A stretch of DNA of 64,000 bases from Nautilus pompilius (taxonomy: Eukaryota > Mollusca > Cephalopoda > Nautilida > Nautilidae), in contig JACATO010000309.1 in the NCBI GenBank assembly GCA_018389105.1, positions 310,001-374,000 on the forward strand. Direction: 5' to 3'. The notes beneath the pieces were generated by a model, which was not told the DNA's origin, did no database searches, and saw only the letters and a list, made by a program, of their open reading frames with translations. The translations under genes and the position numbers were made by a program. Numbering within the stretch: position 1 is the stretch's first letter; each line of letters starts with the position of its first letter. Below, piece after piece: positions 40,249-53,868 of the stretch.

Positions 40249-43200
40249 GTGTACAGAAAGCTCGTTTGGGTTTGACACTAGATTTCTTGGCTACTGCAGG
40301 TTTCTGGTTTTTCTAACTCACTTGCCAAACCACAACACTTCTGTTCAGGGGAAGTTCCCTAGGTGGAATAATAATTACAAGAAACACAATGTTAAATCAA
40401 CAATTTATTCTTTAAAATTGGTGGTTAAGGTGGAGAATCCCTAGTTTTGGTGACTCTTGGAAAAATAATAGGGGATTCTTACTTTTCTTTTTCTAAAATT
40501 CTCCCCCCTCTTCTCAGTGTTGTTTCTTCTCCTCAACATTGAATTAAACTCCTGGATTCACTGGTTCCTTGTAATGTTAATAAGATGAGACTATGGTGTA
40601 GTATAGTAACTTCACAGGACTGATGAGGTTGATTTCTAGTACCTGAAGACTGAGAGTGGGCATATTGAAAGTATGGCTGTATCTCTTATCCTGTTTTTTT
40701 TTTTTTTTAAGGTACTGGAGCTTATTTTTGTCAAGCTTTTGAGACTAATAATAAAATCATGTTTTAGTTACCAGTGAGTGCTAAATAACACAATTCTCAG
40801 TGATACTAATAAGAGCCACATGCAGGTTATAGTTAGAAATACTCTAAGTCTTATTTGATAAATGTTTGTGATGGAACATACTGCGTAGATTCAGGTTATC
40901 AAATGCTTGCTGTCTGCTCCGAAGACTCCCTCAGATTTGTTTCTGGCACTAAAATCTAAAATGTTCAGGAAAAAAAGAAAGCAATTGTCTAGACAAATAT
41001 ACTAGCTCTAGAAGTAATTTTCTCTTCTCCTCTCCCCATCCACCCACCCCTTTCTTTTTCTGGAATGTATGAAAAGTATGTGCATTTACCTAGATGGCAC
41101 AAAAATAGCTTTGGGTATGCTTAGATATTTTTGTACAGATTATTAGCTGACCCAGCAAACAACACATCGCAGGTAACGAAATAGTTAGCAGCAGTGCACG
41201 AATAAGTGAAAATTTTTGCTGGGTTTTTTTTTCTCTCTCCTGTAAGAGGAGGAATTTCCTGGAGCCAGGTTTGAATGTAATATGGAAAGGATTACTGGTC
41301 AGGGTTATCTCTGCAGGTACTACACGGCTCCATGAAGTGAAGTCACGAGGTAATTTTTTTAATTACAGAAAGTACTGAAATATTCAGAGATGGAGAGAGA
41401 GATGGAGAGGGTGTATGTGTGTGTTTTCTATATTTAGAGAAATTTATAAATGGAACACAACTGAAAAAAAATAATTCTAAATTATACCTCTAATTACACT
41501 ATATTTGTAATTTTAGGAAATTTAAAAATGTGGTGGTAAATGGTTAGTATAATTATTTTTGAAATTAGGTGAACTTTTCAAATGATAAGTCACCATGGAA
41601 ACAGGAAATGTCATTTTATTACTTCTGCTAACTCTCATCGATGGTTAGATTTGTTGTTGTTGTTGCTGCACTGAATTTATTTGTCTGATTTTGTTTTCCA
41701 ATAATGAACTTTTGAGCGATTCCCTTTTATGTTGGATGATGGTAAATTAGTCTGCAGACTTTCAGCAGAGAATAGATGGCTAGTCTTCGGATAATTATTA
41801 CTTATTTAGTTTTTGGTAAATACGAGCAACACAGGATGAAAAGAAAACTTCTCTTCTTTTGACTTTGTGGTCATCTTTAATAAAATTATCAATATAGATT
41901 GCATTTACTCAGTAAAGGTGTTTTGGTGCATTGTTGTTGTTTTTGAATGATTCTGGTTGTATCCAAGGCATCTAATTTCTATATATGTTGTGTTCCTTTT
42001 CCATTCTCCTTGCCAAATATTTCTTGTACTTGGTTGCAATTGGGTTATTTTAGCTATTAGTATTTCTGTCTGTCTGTGGTGTATTAGAAAATTTGGCAAT
42101 GCAAATAGCTACTAATTAGATAAGTGAGTTTGGTAGTATGTGGATGTTGGTACAGCTAAAGAGTGGGAGAGATCACAAGGAGGCTGCCGAAAGTTGTCAT
42201 GGCTGAGATTCCTGGGTTTAAGCTTCATCAATATTTGACTTGATTCTACTCTCTAATGAATTATCCTGCCCCCCCCCTTTTTGGTGGTGGTTTTTTGTGT
42301 AAAATTAGAAAGAATTTTAAACTATAATTTCAGCTTGTGTGGACACTGTGACTGGCCACTTCTCCCCATTTGTGATGGTTGGTGTCATGTTAATTCTCTT
42401 CTGGTCTGTACTGAATTGGTATTAGATTGACACACACCACATCTGCAACTTTTAACAGGAACTTCACAGGGTAACTTGTATGGGTTATTGTAAAACAGAT
42501 GTGGAATATTTTAAACTGCTTCAAATGAATTTCAGTTTCAAAATTGCAATTTTAATTATAAAACTTATGTAAGGTCCAGCACTTTCTAAAATTATGAATT
42601 TATTTTGCTTCTTGGACATAATTTTAAACAAATGCCCAAGTTAAAAAAAAAAAAATCAGGCTGAAGACCCCAAACAAACCATAGCCAGATTTAGGCTTTG
42701 TTTACTGATCCTGGATCTTTTGATGGAGTTTCTAAGGATCCAATAATTTAGGGCCCAGGCATCACTGGTTTTCCTTCAGATAAGGATGGCCAAGATGGCA
42801 AATAACTCATGACAAACTGAAAGATAGTAACCTTTGGGTCCAACCCTAGAGTCCTTTTTATCAGGTCTGTATGAACCACTCAGCACAAAAGCTGATAACC
42901 TGTTGACCTCTTTGAAGAGGAGATTCCAACACATCAGCTCAGGCTTCATTGTAATCTTATCAAACCTGCCAACACATTTAAGATGCTTGTTGGCCAGATG
43001 AAGAAATCAGGTAAAAGAAGAAAAGTGATAGACAGTTTGATGGCCCTGGCTATTAAAGTTAGGGGCTTAGCATCTGGTCTACTAACATGCTTATGAAGTT
43101 TAATTTGCAGTGTGACTCCTAAGTCTCTCAAATTACATATGTATTTTTCTTTAGAATTTAAAATCTTTCAAATCGATGGTTATTTATTGGTTGTTAAAGC

Positions 43201-43887
43201 AGTATAATTTAGTTTAATTACATAATCCAGTATTTGGTTTTGTTTTACCTTTTGAAGTCTAAGATGAGAAACACAGTAGAACAATTACTTATTGCTGCAC
43301 AGTGTTAATTGTTCGTTGTTCATTGGGCGTCAGGGATTCTGATAGGGTCCTCTACCAGCACACACAGAGAGGGACTTTTTTTTTTTTTTAAAAAGTGTTT
43401 TTTTGAAAATGATTCGTTGTTGATTTTATTATCTGCTGCTGGTGGATTTGTGGGGGGGGTTAGTTTGGGTGAAAACACTTGTGTGTAGATAGCAAACTGG
43501 GTTCCTAACAGGGGAAACAACAACAACCACCTGATTATCTGCTATGGTACTTTGACTGGCACTGCGCAGACAGATGGTTGGTAACAAGATAATGGAACTC
43601 CCGGAAGGGGTGATCAAAAAAAATGTTTTGGTCCTATTTAGCCTGATGTTACATCAACAGTCATAAGTCTTTTGACCTTGTAAAGGAGAATTCTTCGGGG
43701 AAACTTTAATTAGCACCCAGTTGTGCTCTGCGACAGCCTCCTCTGAGGTTTTCTACTGGAATACTCTCCTTCTGTAGGTGGTTGATTGTAAGTGCCACCA
43801 GTGGATGGACATGGAACAGTGAAGCATTTACCTGTACTTTCTAAAAGAACATGCTATGGTCTTTCTTAAATAGTTAAATTTTTGCAG

Positions 43888-44056
43888 AATAGAAATTATG
43901 CAGATATTTTCGATGCAAATAGATGCATCTTGAGGGTAATCGGCAGCGAGAAAATGACCATACACGACAACAAGATATTGGTGAAACACAGTAAGCGCCG
44001 TCGTATAAATTATGATCCAGGAGCAAAAGTAAAACAATTCTTAACTTCTCCTACAG
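43888..44056 (+). CDS. Probable coding exon of an unrecognised gene
   Basis: The acceptor TTAAATTTTTGCAG ends at 43887; the donor ACAG|GTAATT follows. The 169 bp enter in phase 0 and leave in phase 1, giving 56 codons. The product is hydrophilic with a basic cluster KHSKRRR that could act as a nuclear localisation signal, then NYDPGAKVKQFLTSPTG with a proline-directed Ser/Thr site. No catalytic motif or known domain was recognised. The third codon positions look coding-like and CpG is higher than in the surroundings. It may belong to a small nuclear or regulatory protein, by inference only. Confidence 0.55.
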
Positions 44057-44504
44057 GTAATTAATGCATTGGCTTTTGCATAACAAATTAGATAAATGAA
44101 AACTAGCAGATCAGCAATATTGTTCTTTTGTTTAGTAACCCCTTGACTCCTGATAAATAGAATTATTCAGGATTTGGGGGGTTAGAGCTAGATAGTCAGT
44201 AACTAAACCTTTGTTTTCTGTGACCCAAAAATTAGGTTATTTTGTGTCATCAGGTTTATTAGGTGAAAAGGTTAAATAGCACATGAATTGCTGACTGGAT
44301 GATTATGATCCACGTTAACTGAAATACTAGGTGCCATATTTTCCGTGTCATTGTTAAATATAATTAACAATTAAATGCCATTGTTTTCCCACTGGAATAA
44401 CCATTTTCTGGTGATAGCTGCTGAAGATGAGTGACTGAAAATTTAATATCTTACCCTGACATTTAAACATTTATTTTTAAGAATCCCCCCCCCTTTCACC
44501 TTAG

Positions 44505-44602
44505 GTGATCTTACCACTAGCAAAACCATGTACAAGGAGGAGATTCACAGCCTTTGGACATCGCAGAAGCTGAATTTGCATTCATATATGCTGTTAAATT
44601 AA
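44505..44602 (+). CDS. Probable terminal coding exon of the same unrecognised gene
   Basis: The acceptor follows a strong pyrimidine tract (CCCCCCCCCTTTCACCTTAG, ending 44504). In the phase set by the exon at 43888 the frame is open for 32 more codons (GDLTTSKTMYKEEIHSLWTS and onward) to TAA at 44600-44602. The in-frame join of two independently called exons is the main support. No downstream GT before the stop gives a better exon. The sequence after the stop looks like 3' UTR. Confidence 0.5.
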
Positions 44603-47600
44603 CATCTTGCCTCCTTGGTGAACATATCTGGGGTCAACAGAAGAGATGAACCAGACGGACAAACGCCTGTGAAATACAAAGGGTTTGTATGCAGTAGTAT
44701 TCTGGTTATGGCTGCTGCTTAATTTGTCAAAATGTAAATCTCTTTCAGTAACTTAAAATGGTTTAGTAGTGATCTGAGGCTGTTTTGTAAATTTTTATAT
44801 AACAATTAGCCAGCGTGGATAGTTCAAAGGCCACACTGGGATTATGCATTCTTCCCCATTTCAGGAAGGAGTAAGATTTAGACGGTAAAATTTTGCACAT
44901 TTTGTTTATGTTAGTAAAGTCTTGAAAGTTATCAAAGCCAAGTTGGTAAAATTGTGGTTTAGTTGACATGAAGTATTGGTGTTTTTTTTTAAAAAAGTAA
45001 GCCCCCTCCTCCCAGCAGCACTCAGTTTTCTAAATTTGGAATTATTCACAGAATCTCTGGTTCACATTTAAAAATGAAGTCCCATTTACCATCCAGTGAA
45101 CCTGATCATCCAAGACATGCAGCACTTTCAGTTTATTAATTTAGGCATAAAGTCGATAATCTAGGACTTTAAGCTAGAATGTTCCGCTGTTAGAAATGTT
45201 GGCAATTATAGACTGTTTACAATGCAGATTTTCTTCTGTTTTTAGAAACAGATGGATCCCTAAATCTACTTAATTACTATTTCATCGTGATTTGATGCTC
45301 CTAAAGATCAAGAGGTGAGGGGGAAAATGAAGGAAAAAAAAATAGAAATTTGAGTTTGAAATGGTTTGCATGGCATCTTATGTTAAATATTTTCCTAGAA
45401 ATATTACAAGTGACTACGCCAGCATTCTGAATATTGGCCAGGCTGCTCTGTTTTGATATTGTGTGTTGACCTTTAGCCAATCTATCTGGGCATGGGGTCT
45501 TTATTTACAGCTTTTTGAAAAAGTCAAATAAGGATTAGCAATTACATGAGTAGTAAAGAAAACAAAGTTCCACTTAAATTGGGAGCCAGCATGTCAGCTT
45601 TAAGCAAGTTGTTTTTCATCTGCCTGAATCTCAAGTTTAGGGTTTTCTGGTGGCTGGTAAAGATGTGGCCGGAAGGAACAATGAAGGTTATTGCTAAAGT
45701 TCTGTTTACTGAGTGTTGGATGGATGTATGGACAGGGAAAGGAAATCATGGCTTGTGTTTACTGTTAGCTAAACCATTCCTGCCTACAGCACCCCCTTTT
45801 TCTTTCTTTCTTTCCAATGTAAGTCTCATTAATATAAAAATAAAATTCTTTTACTATTTTTGACATTCATCTTTCTATCTTCTTTACAGTTAGCAAAAAA
45901 ATTTCCTTTCTCAGTATCAAACAGATGTATCCTTTATAGAAGCTCTTATCAGGGTGGTTCTGTAATGAAACACATTTATTCAGGAGAAAACCTGTCAGTC
46001 AAGAAGTATAATAGTAGATATATACTGCTTTTGATTTGAATAATGGCCTGGAGAATTTAATTACCAAATAGGGTAGATGCCACCATTTTTGTTGTTTGTT
46101 TTAACCATGATGTGGTGGTGGTGGTTTTTAGTGTAAGAGATATTTGTGTACACTTATTAATTTATTTGAAAATGAATGTTAACAAAATATTTTTTAATGT
46201 TGGAAAGCTCTAACACAATATTTTTTTTTTTTTTAAATATCTGACACATATGCATTACTCGGTCTTTTTCTCAGATGCATTGCAAAGATTATTGCAAATG
46301 GCAGCTATCATTTATTTCCTCTATACAGTAATTTGTCCTATACTGAAGTCTTGGTAGAGAACGCTGAAGTTGTCAGTGTCAAATGTACTTTTCATCACCA
46401 CTCAGACTTCTAATAAGATTCCAATTTTCCCAAATCAATTTAAGGAAATTTTATAATTTTGCAATTCCCAAGAAGATGTGCTATTACATTTGGTATTAGC
46501 TTTAATGCAACTATGTAAAATTTCATGCTGCAGTCAGCTGCATTTAGTCTGTCTCAGTTGGCTTTTGCATGTGGTACTCTCTTCTCTGGAATTGTCTTTT
46601 ATGTACACTGTATGTAAATACAGGTTTATTTAACATGCGCCTTTTGATATTGTCATATCATTACATTCAACAACACTGTTGACTAGTCTTTCTGTTCCCG
46701 CCTCTCTTCAAGAAGAGAGGCTTTTACTTGGTAGCACAAATTAACATACAGTGGATAGGGTCACTTCTGTTTGATATATCAGGTTTGAGAAGCCATTCCT
46801 GCTTGTGACTAATGATCCTCCCTTCTCTCCCATCCCCAAAAATATTGGCTACATTTTTTTTCAGCAAATGGAATTAAAGATGAATGATCTATTCCTGAAT
46901 AATTTGATGTTTTTATTTCATAATAAAAAAAAATTATATCCAAATGTAATGTGCAGAGATTCAGAATAATTAAAATGCTGCTGCTGCTTATTATTTACCA
47001 GGATGGATTGAAACAAAATTTTAAAATCCATATTACTTTCAAAGGTTTTAGTGTGTGTGAGAGAGAGAGATGTGTGTTGATGACATTTCAAGAGACCTAG
47101 TAATTCTGCTTTATAAAATAGTATAGAATGCCAAAAACAAAGGTCTTGAGAGCATTTGGGTTCACACTTGGCAAGTCCTGACATTTGTTTTTTCATTGAC
47201 TGTAACTTGAAATGTGTTGTTAACATGAGAAAGTTTGTCCAGTTGTTTACCATCTCTCAGGCCAACAAGAAAAACAACAAAAATAAAACAATGTATCAGA
47301 TTTAAAATGTCACCCTGCCTGTGATTTTAATATTAAAGTATATTGATAGCTAATTGTATTTAGAAGAAACGGAAAGAAACTTTCATCTGACTGTGTTTCA
47401 GTAGCTTTGTCCATGTAATAAATAGCATGTGTTTAAGTAGTCACCAGCTAAACTATTTTACTTGCCTACTGCTCTTCTAAGAACCAGTAAATTGACTAAC
47501 TACCAGATGGCATTCAATTTTTCCACACAAAACTAAGAAAAGGTAAGAGTATTTAATAAGTATGGTAACCAGGTTGAAATATCTTGTACAAGTAGGTTGA

Positions 47601-50600
47601 ATACTGCCAACTCCATTGAAGAATCTCATTAAATTTCTGGTTAATAATGTGGGGAGGGGACTCTGTGCAAAACTGGCCTGGATGGAATGACAGTCGAGAC
47701 AAACTGCAGGCACCCAAATATAGCCAAGCCCCATTGGAGGAGTAAGGGGTTGTTAAGCCATGTCTGTGATTGTGTATATCATATAAATACAAACACTTCC
47801 TGCATCTTGGACTGACTAAAAGCACCAGCAAGTTATCCTTAAAAAAAGAAAGGTAATCATAAAATATAACATTTTAAGGAAATCTGAATCTTTTAAATGT
47901 TGTATGAAACTTGCTGCAATTTTATAAATGCTTTTTTGTTGTTGTTGTGAAAATGAGCTTGTAGATGCTGTCTTTATGATCTGAAAAGTTTGTTTGAGCA
48001 GTAACAATACTGAATCTTAATTGTTTAGGTAGGTAAAGTGAGGGATATTCTAATCTTATGCTGTTTTCATAAGGACCAAGTGTTTATTGCCTTTTTTAAT
48101 GATTTTTATAAAAATGTATAAAAATAGTTAAATTCTATTATTTTGTCACATTGTAAATGAGCAAAATCATCATCTGAGAGGAAAACATTTTTTTTAAAGT
48201 TATCAGATAGAGAAATGCTTTTCAGCACTAAGTTTGTATAAAGCCATCTATCAGTAACTGTAATTAGGGGACTGCACTCTGTTTGCTGTCACTTGTCCAG
48301 ATCTGTATTGACAGTTCAGTACCTTTTCAGTTTGTTTTTTTTTTTTTTTTGCCAGGAGCAGCAGTGAAAGCAGGGTAGTGGTACATCATCATCATTATCA
48401 TCTCATTTTTGTGGTCAGAAATGTCAGCATGAAGGGTTATTTAGTCTCGAGATCTTGTGACACTTTGGTTGTCAATAAAAGCTCCATAATTTGGTTTCCA
48501 TAATGTTTCGAACTTCTTTACCTTTACATAAATGTATACCTAATACATATTTTTTTTTTTTTTTTACTGGTAGGGGTGTATGATTTTTGTGAGCATATAT
48601 GCATCTTTTATTTTATTATTTTCGGTTTCTATGGCAATAACTGCTATATTCAAACCTATGTTGTTGCACTAGAATTCTTAAGCGTGTGGACTTCCCTCAT
48701 GATGGAATAGATCATATTTACTTACAATTACAACTGTCCTGAGCATCTTACTCATTGACCTTTTGTAGATTGTTGCCCTTAGATGTCATGTTGGAAACTG
48801 CCAATAATTTCTACACATTTCCTTAATCTTTTGCTGTCAGTATCAGCTACCTACCTTTACAGGTATGTTAACAAGCATGTTGCTGGCAAGATTTGTCACC
48901 AGGTTTTTGCTGGTCTCTTGGCATCTTCAAGTGAAACCATAAGTATTTTGTCAGCCATGTACTTGTTTGAGCTGAACAAACCAGAATAAGTGGTAATATG
49001 TACTCTTCAACAACCTACAGCATCTCTAAAATGTTTTCTTTCTCAAGGCTTTACCTGCATGCGAACCTGTTTGCTTTTTTAATGGGGGGGGATATTCACC
49101 AGACCTTTTAAACAGTTGAGGGGGGTGTCCTCAGTTTACTGATCTGCTGCATCATCCCATAACACTAAATGTGAATACTTTCATTAGTATTTCTATCATT
49201 AGCGGTTTTTCAAGTGGTGAAAAATGGAGACTATCATCTTTAATTGGATTTTACACAGGCACAATTTCCTTTTTCTTTCCAGATTATTTACTAATTCCAA
49301 GGAATAAAAATTTTTTTATAGTGTACGTATTGTTCTCATCTTTTTTGTCCTAATGATTTGTAATTTTTTCCTGTTTGTTTTTCAAATGAGTTGAGTGTAA
49401 AGTTATTCTTTATTTAAGTGTTTGTATTTTGATACTTTCTCTTGATTCTGCTTTTATACTCTGAATGATTTGTAGCTTAATTACTTTGTGCAGCAGCTTA
49501 ATCTGTGTCATGCCTCCTGTGTCAATCTCATCTGTTTGCTGGCTATCGTTTTCCTAAAAATTGGTGATGCTTTTTCATTCACAGGTTCATTTTTGCTCTT
49601 CCATATCTGATGATCTTAGTTCTCCAGATAACCATCATTCAGCATCATTGCATTTATTACCAGATGCCTGTGTCTCTATATGCATCTCTCTTTATTTCCC
49701 ATTGGATGTTGGCTCTTGTAGATGCCATTGCTACATCTTGTTCTTGATATTGAAGCTAATGGATTTTCATAGCGAGGGAAATCCATCCTGTTGTGGTGTA
49801 CATAAAAGACAGTCTGATCATTTACTTCTAAATTCTTTGATTGTAGGTTCTTTCTTCACACTAATGTTTTTATGTGAATATTCCATGTTATCAATGACAG
49901 TTCTGTTTTTTGCTAAGCACTTCTGCAGTATAGTCTTAACGTAATGCATCCTTTTTCTGGCTTCATGGTGGTGCACTGATTCAAATAGCTTCTGTCTCTT
50001 TCCCAAAATATAAGCCATAGCAACTAAATAGAGGCTTATATTGACTATAGGTTACATTTCAATGATGTCAGAAATTTACCATATACAGAGATACTTTACG
50101 TGCTTAACTGTAACTTGCTACCGATGCAAGTAGCTAAAGGGTTAAAAGATAGTGAGGTAATTCCATTATGGAAGATATTTGCATCTGATTTCTCTCTAAA
50201 AATATGCTGAATTTTTTAAAAATGCTTCATGAGTTGCAAAAAAAAAAAAAGCTGTTGTTTATTTACATAACTTATGTACTTTTTTCAGTTGAACCACTAT
50301 ATTTAATGATTAATTGGTAAAATGTGTGTTGACCAGTCCTGGATTGTTTACAGAAACATGGATGACTTGCACATTCTGTTAGTTTTTACTTGTTTTCTTG
50401 TGTTAATGGAAGACTGTTACCAACATTATTAATGGTATAACATTCTGGGCTTTTTCCCCCCTGAACCACCTAAGACAGGCTGAAAGTTTGTTTGTTTTTT
50501 TTCAAAGTTGCTGTTCCTTCCAATTCTGGTTTGTCAGGGTTTTTCTGCATGCAGTCTGTCTTAGCTTATAATCACTGCCATTTTTTTTTTTTTTTTGTTG

Positions 50601-52164
50601 TTGTAAATCCAGTCCGGCATAAGTTCTGCTTATATGGTAAAAGGCCTGGCCTGGCTGACCTGGCTAAGGCTGCTAGTCCTGCCAAGACAATTGGAAGTGC
50701 TGTTCATCTGTTCTAAAGTCTGGGTTAGAGTTTTGCAATTTGTAAAACCTTTGACATTCCGAAGGAAGTGTGTTCCTTTTTTTGTCTGCTAGTGTTGCCA
50801 TGAGATATCCCTGTTTTCTCTTTCTCAAATCCCGCCTTTTTCATGTACAGGAAGTTTTTGAAACATTAAGGGTGACAAAAACAATACACACCAGTAAATT
50901 TATTCGTTCTTGTGGTTGAAATAAAAGTCTTTTCGTTATGCAGCCTCACTGTTTAAGGCAGTCCTTAATGATAGCATTTACTAGGCTGTAATCACTCGGA
51001 ATATTCTAATCTCTATTTGGGGAGATGCATGGTGTAGTAGGTAGGCACCTTGGACTAACTGGCTTTGTTTTTATAAACATTGACCATCCTAATTAAACCT
51101 AGGTTCGTTGGAAGAGTTCAGCTAATTTAGATATGAGCAGATGATCAGGAGTAGAGGTCCAAACATCTAGTGACAACAACAAGTCTTCATAAACAGCATA
51201 GAAGGCATTAAAAATCTTGTCTTGATGAGATTTTTTTTCTTGCACAAACAGACAATGTATCAGTCATTTTACTGTAAAGACTCGACTCCAGCTCCCCCAC
51301 CCCAACCAAACTGAAGTTTGTTTACCTGTAAGAGAAGGTAATAATTTGACTGGCTTAAGTTATACCTTTGTGATGATCCGCTTTTATCTATCTCCCCAAT
51401 TTACTTAATTTGGACACATGAACTTGTGACCTCGAGGTGGCTCATTGGTGGTTATGCTGGATAAAAGTGGAAATGCCAGTTTGGCAGAAATAGTGGGATA
51501 TTCTTAAATGGCACTTAATGGAGAAAGAGAGAGAGTGCTTTTTTGTCCTATGGTGACATATTCTGATTTCAAGTAACTCACCTTGCCACCAGGGCTTATC
51601 ACTGCTTGCCTTTAGTCACTGTGTCCACACCATATGTGACATTCCCTGGCTCTCCTGCACATCCATCATTTCGTGCTTTAATGTGATATTGTCATTCATG
51701 CACCAGTATTTTTCTGTTTTGCTGTCAGACGCAGTGGTGCTGCAGAGTGATAGGTTACATTAAGTTTTAGAGTAGTTGTGATATATATATATACCAGACA
51801 TTGTGCTTTTTTATCTTCCTTTATCTGTTGCTTTTGTCCATCCTCCATGCAAGGTGAAGCCAGGAGATTTTCTGTAGCCAAAATGGTAAAAATCAATGAT
51901 TAAATGTCTTGATGCTAGCAGCTGATTTCTCAAACTTTGGTCCTGTTCCAAGAAATATGTATGCGCCAAGTGTTGCCAACTATTTCCTAATGTTAAAAGT
52001 TTTAATTCACGAGCTTTCATGGTCACTAAGCTATGATGATGTTGCTTCAGATGGAGTAGAAAGATTAAGTTATGAAGAGAAATAAATTTGGAGATGAAGT
52101 TTTGACTTAGGAAAAGAAAAAAAATTAACTCATTCCTTTCCAAGGTTGGAGATCACCAATCTAA
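44603..52164. other. AT-rich stretch without a clear gene
   Basis: The first part may be 3' UTR of the gene ending at 44602. A perfect 9-bp-stem inverted repeat CCTCTCTTCAAGAAGAGAGG lies at 46701-46720. A minus-strand piece at 50018-49818 (MAYILGKRQKLFESVHHHEA and onward) has protein-like makeup but runs into stops. A plus-strand frame at 49561-49944 looks like its shadow. Long T runs occur near 46219, 48339, 48551 and 50582. Nothing else is supportable. Confidence 0.35.
51010..51115 (+). repeat. tRNA-SINE-like head
   Basis: The A-box-like TGGTGTAGTAGGTAGGCACC (51029-51048) is followed about 55 bases later by the B-box-like TAGGTTCGTTGG (51101-51112). Spacing and sequence fit an old tRNA-derived SINE. 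A weaker relative may be at 40592-40650. Body and tail were not defined. Confidence 0.35.
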
Positions 52165-53363
52165 TTAGGTTGTCCCAAAAGTTTAGTTGGTTTTTTTACC
52201 GTAACATTGAGACTTCATATCGATGCTGAGCATGAATTTTATTAATCAAAGTAAATTCCATTACAATCAATACACTTCTGCCAACGAGTTACAAGTGCAT
52301 TTATACCATTTTGAAAAAATCTGGATTCTGGAGTCGATAAACTGTTGAAAGACAGTTTCCATTGCTTCTTGGTTGGAGAAGGATTTCATATGGAGGAAAC
52401 TGTCAAGGTGCTTGAAAAGGTGGTAGTCTGTGGCAGAAAGGTCTGGAGAATAGGCTGGGTGAGGGAGAACTTCGTCCCCCAATGTGGTTAGTTTCTGAAG
52501 AGTCACTTTTTTCAACATGAGGACAAGCATTGTCATGGAGCAGGATTAGGCCTCTTCAATTCTCCAGTGCCAGCTGTCATTGGGAGAGTTTCTGATGAAC
52601 AATGTTTAATTTACGATAGTACCTTTCAGCTGTGATGGTTTTGCCAGGTTGCAAGAAGTTATAGTGGATTACACCAGTTGCGGTCCCTGAGGAAGTGACC
52701 ATGCCTTTCTTTGGGTGGAAGCTGGGTTTTGGAATGTGCTTAGGCACTTTTCTCTGTCAAGCCGCTGAGATGATCGTTTGTGATCGTCGTGAAGGATCCA
52801 TTTTTTCATCACATGTAATGATTCAGTCAAGAGATGGGTCGGTTTTGTTTCTTATGACAAGCGAAGAGCAGATTTACAATCAACAATTTTGTTGTTGCTC
52901 ATTAAACTCATGAGACACCCACTTGTCAAGCTTTTTCACCTGGCTGATTGCATCAAGATGCCAGGAAACAGTCGCACTGTTTTTCTTGGATCAGCTTCAA
53001 CTGAGGCTTTCAGATGGTTGTCATCACAACTGGAAGGATGTCAACTATGTTCTTTATCTTTGAGGCTCACATCTCCTGATTGAAACTTTGCAGACCATCG
53101 TTGTATTGTGCATTCATTTCCTGGGGCTTAGTTTGAACTCGTGAAGCAAAATGGTATGAAAAACATTTGTATCAATGCTTCACTCAGAATCCTGAAACAA
53201 GTATCCATTTATGATTTTTAAAAAGGTAGGTTTTTTGCATAATGTATGCCAAAGCACACGCTACAAAACGATATATAACTTATCTATATATATACCTTCA
53301 CAAGCATGCAAAAAATGAACCCTAAATTAACATAAAACCAACAAAATTTTTGTAACAACTTAA
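52165..53363 (-). mobile_element. Full-length but inactive mariner element (about 1.2 kb)
   Basis: The terminal repeats are TTAGGTTGTCCCAAAAGTTT at 52165 and, inverted, TTAAGTTGTTACAAAAATTT ending at 53363; they continue to match for about 29 bp. The length is normal for mariner. On the minus strand, 52536-52267 encodes the C-terminal third: LGDEVLPHPAYSPDLSATDY with the third catalytic Asp, then FSNQEAMETVFQQFIDSR. The rest of the enzyme is broken by stops and shifts over 52560-53100. It is a different mariner lineage from the one at 31.7 kb. Confidence 0.85.
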
Positions 53364-53422
53364 TAGTTTTTTGTGACACACGATAAATAGCTAGACAGTA
53401 GCACTGGATATCGTTAGTTTAA

Positions 53423-53608
53423 GCACTGGCGAATGCCCTTGAGGGAAATTTCAAATCATCTTTTAATGGAGAAGTGAATCTGTTAACGGAAATTCTCATT
53501 TCCTGGTTCAAAAATGGCGATGCCGATGAGGAGAAGAAATTGATTTTCTGTGCAACAAGTGCTGAAATTATCACTGATTCAGACCCAGGAAGACACTGCT
53601 CGGTATGA
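53423..53608 (+). other. Unrecognised 61-codon ORF with poly(A) signals, beside the mariner
   Basis: The frame opens after TAA at 53420-53422 and ends at TGA 53606-53608. It encodes ALANALEGNFKSSFNGEV, then LLTEILISWFKNGDADEEKK, then SDPGRHCSV. AATAAA occurs at 53748-53753 and 53768-53773. The composition is protein-like and contrasts with the surroundings. It could be a terminal exon, though the acceptor near 53415 is poor. It could also be part of another mobile element: GGCAGGGAAAGAGTTA near 53852 resembles the piggyBac-like end TAACTCTTTCCCTGCC read inverted. Confidence 0.3.
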
Positions 53609-53868
53609 AAAGGTGAAGATTTTGCTGTGATACTTGAGTATTCTGTAAGTGCTGCAGTGCGCCTCTCTGTGACATGAAATGCTTTGACATTTTTCCATTC
53701 TGTGAAGAAGTATTACTGAAATATTGTAAAACGCAACATCAAAGATGAATAAAAACTGTTTTGTGTCAATAAAGGTGGTATATTTCTGCTGTAAAAATAT
53801 TATTAAAAATTTGGGCATCTTAGGAGTATAAACTAAAAAAAGAAATCTTGGCAGGGAAAGAGTTATGG

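Noticed and set aside
49561..49944. Longest plus-strand ORF outside the transporter (127 codons)
   Set aside because: Rich in Ser, Leu, Phe and Cys with no motif, no start context and no splice signals. The opposite strand is at least as protein-like, so it is probably a shadow or chance frame.
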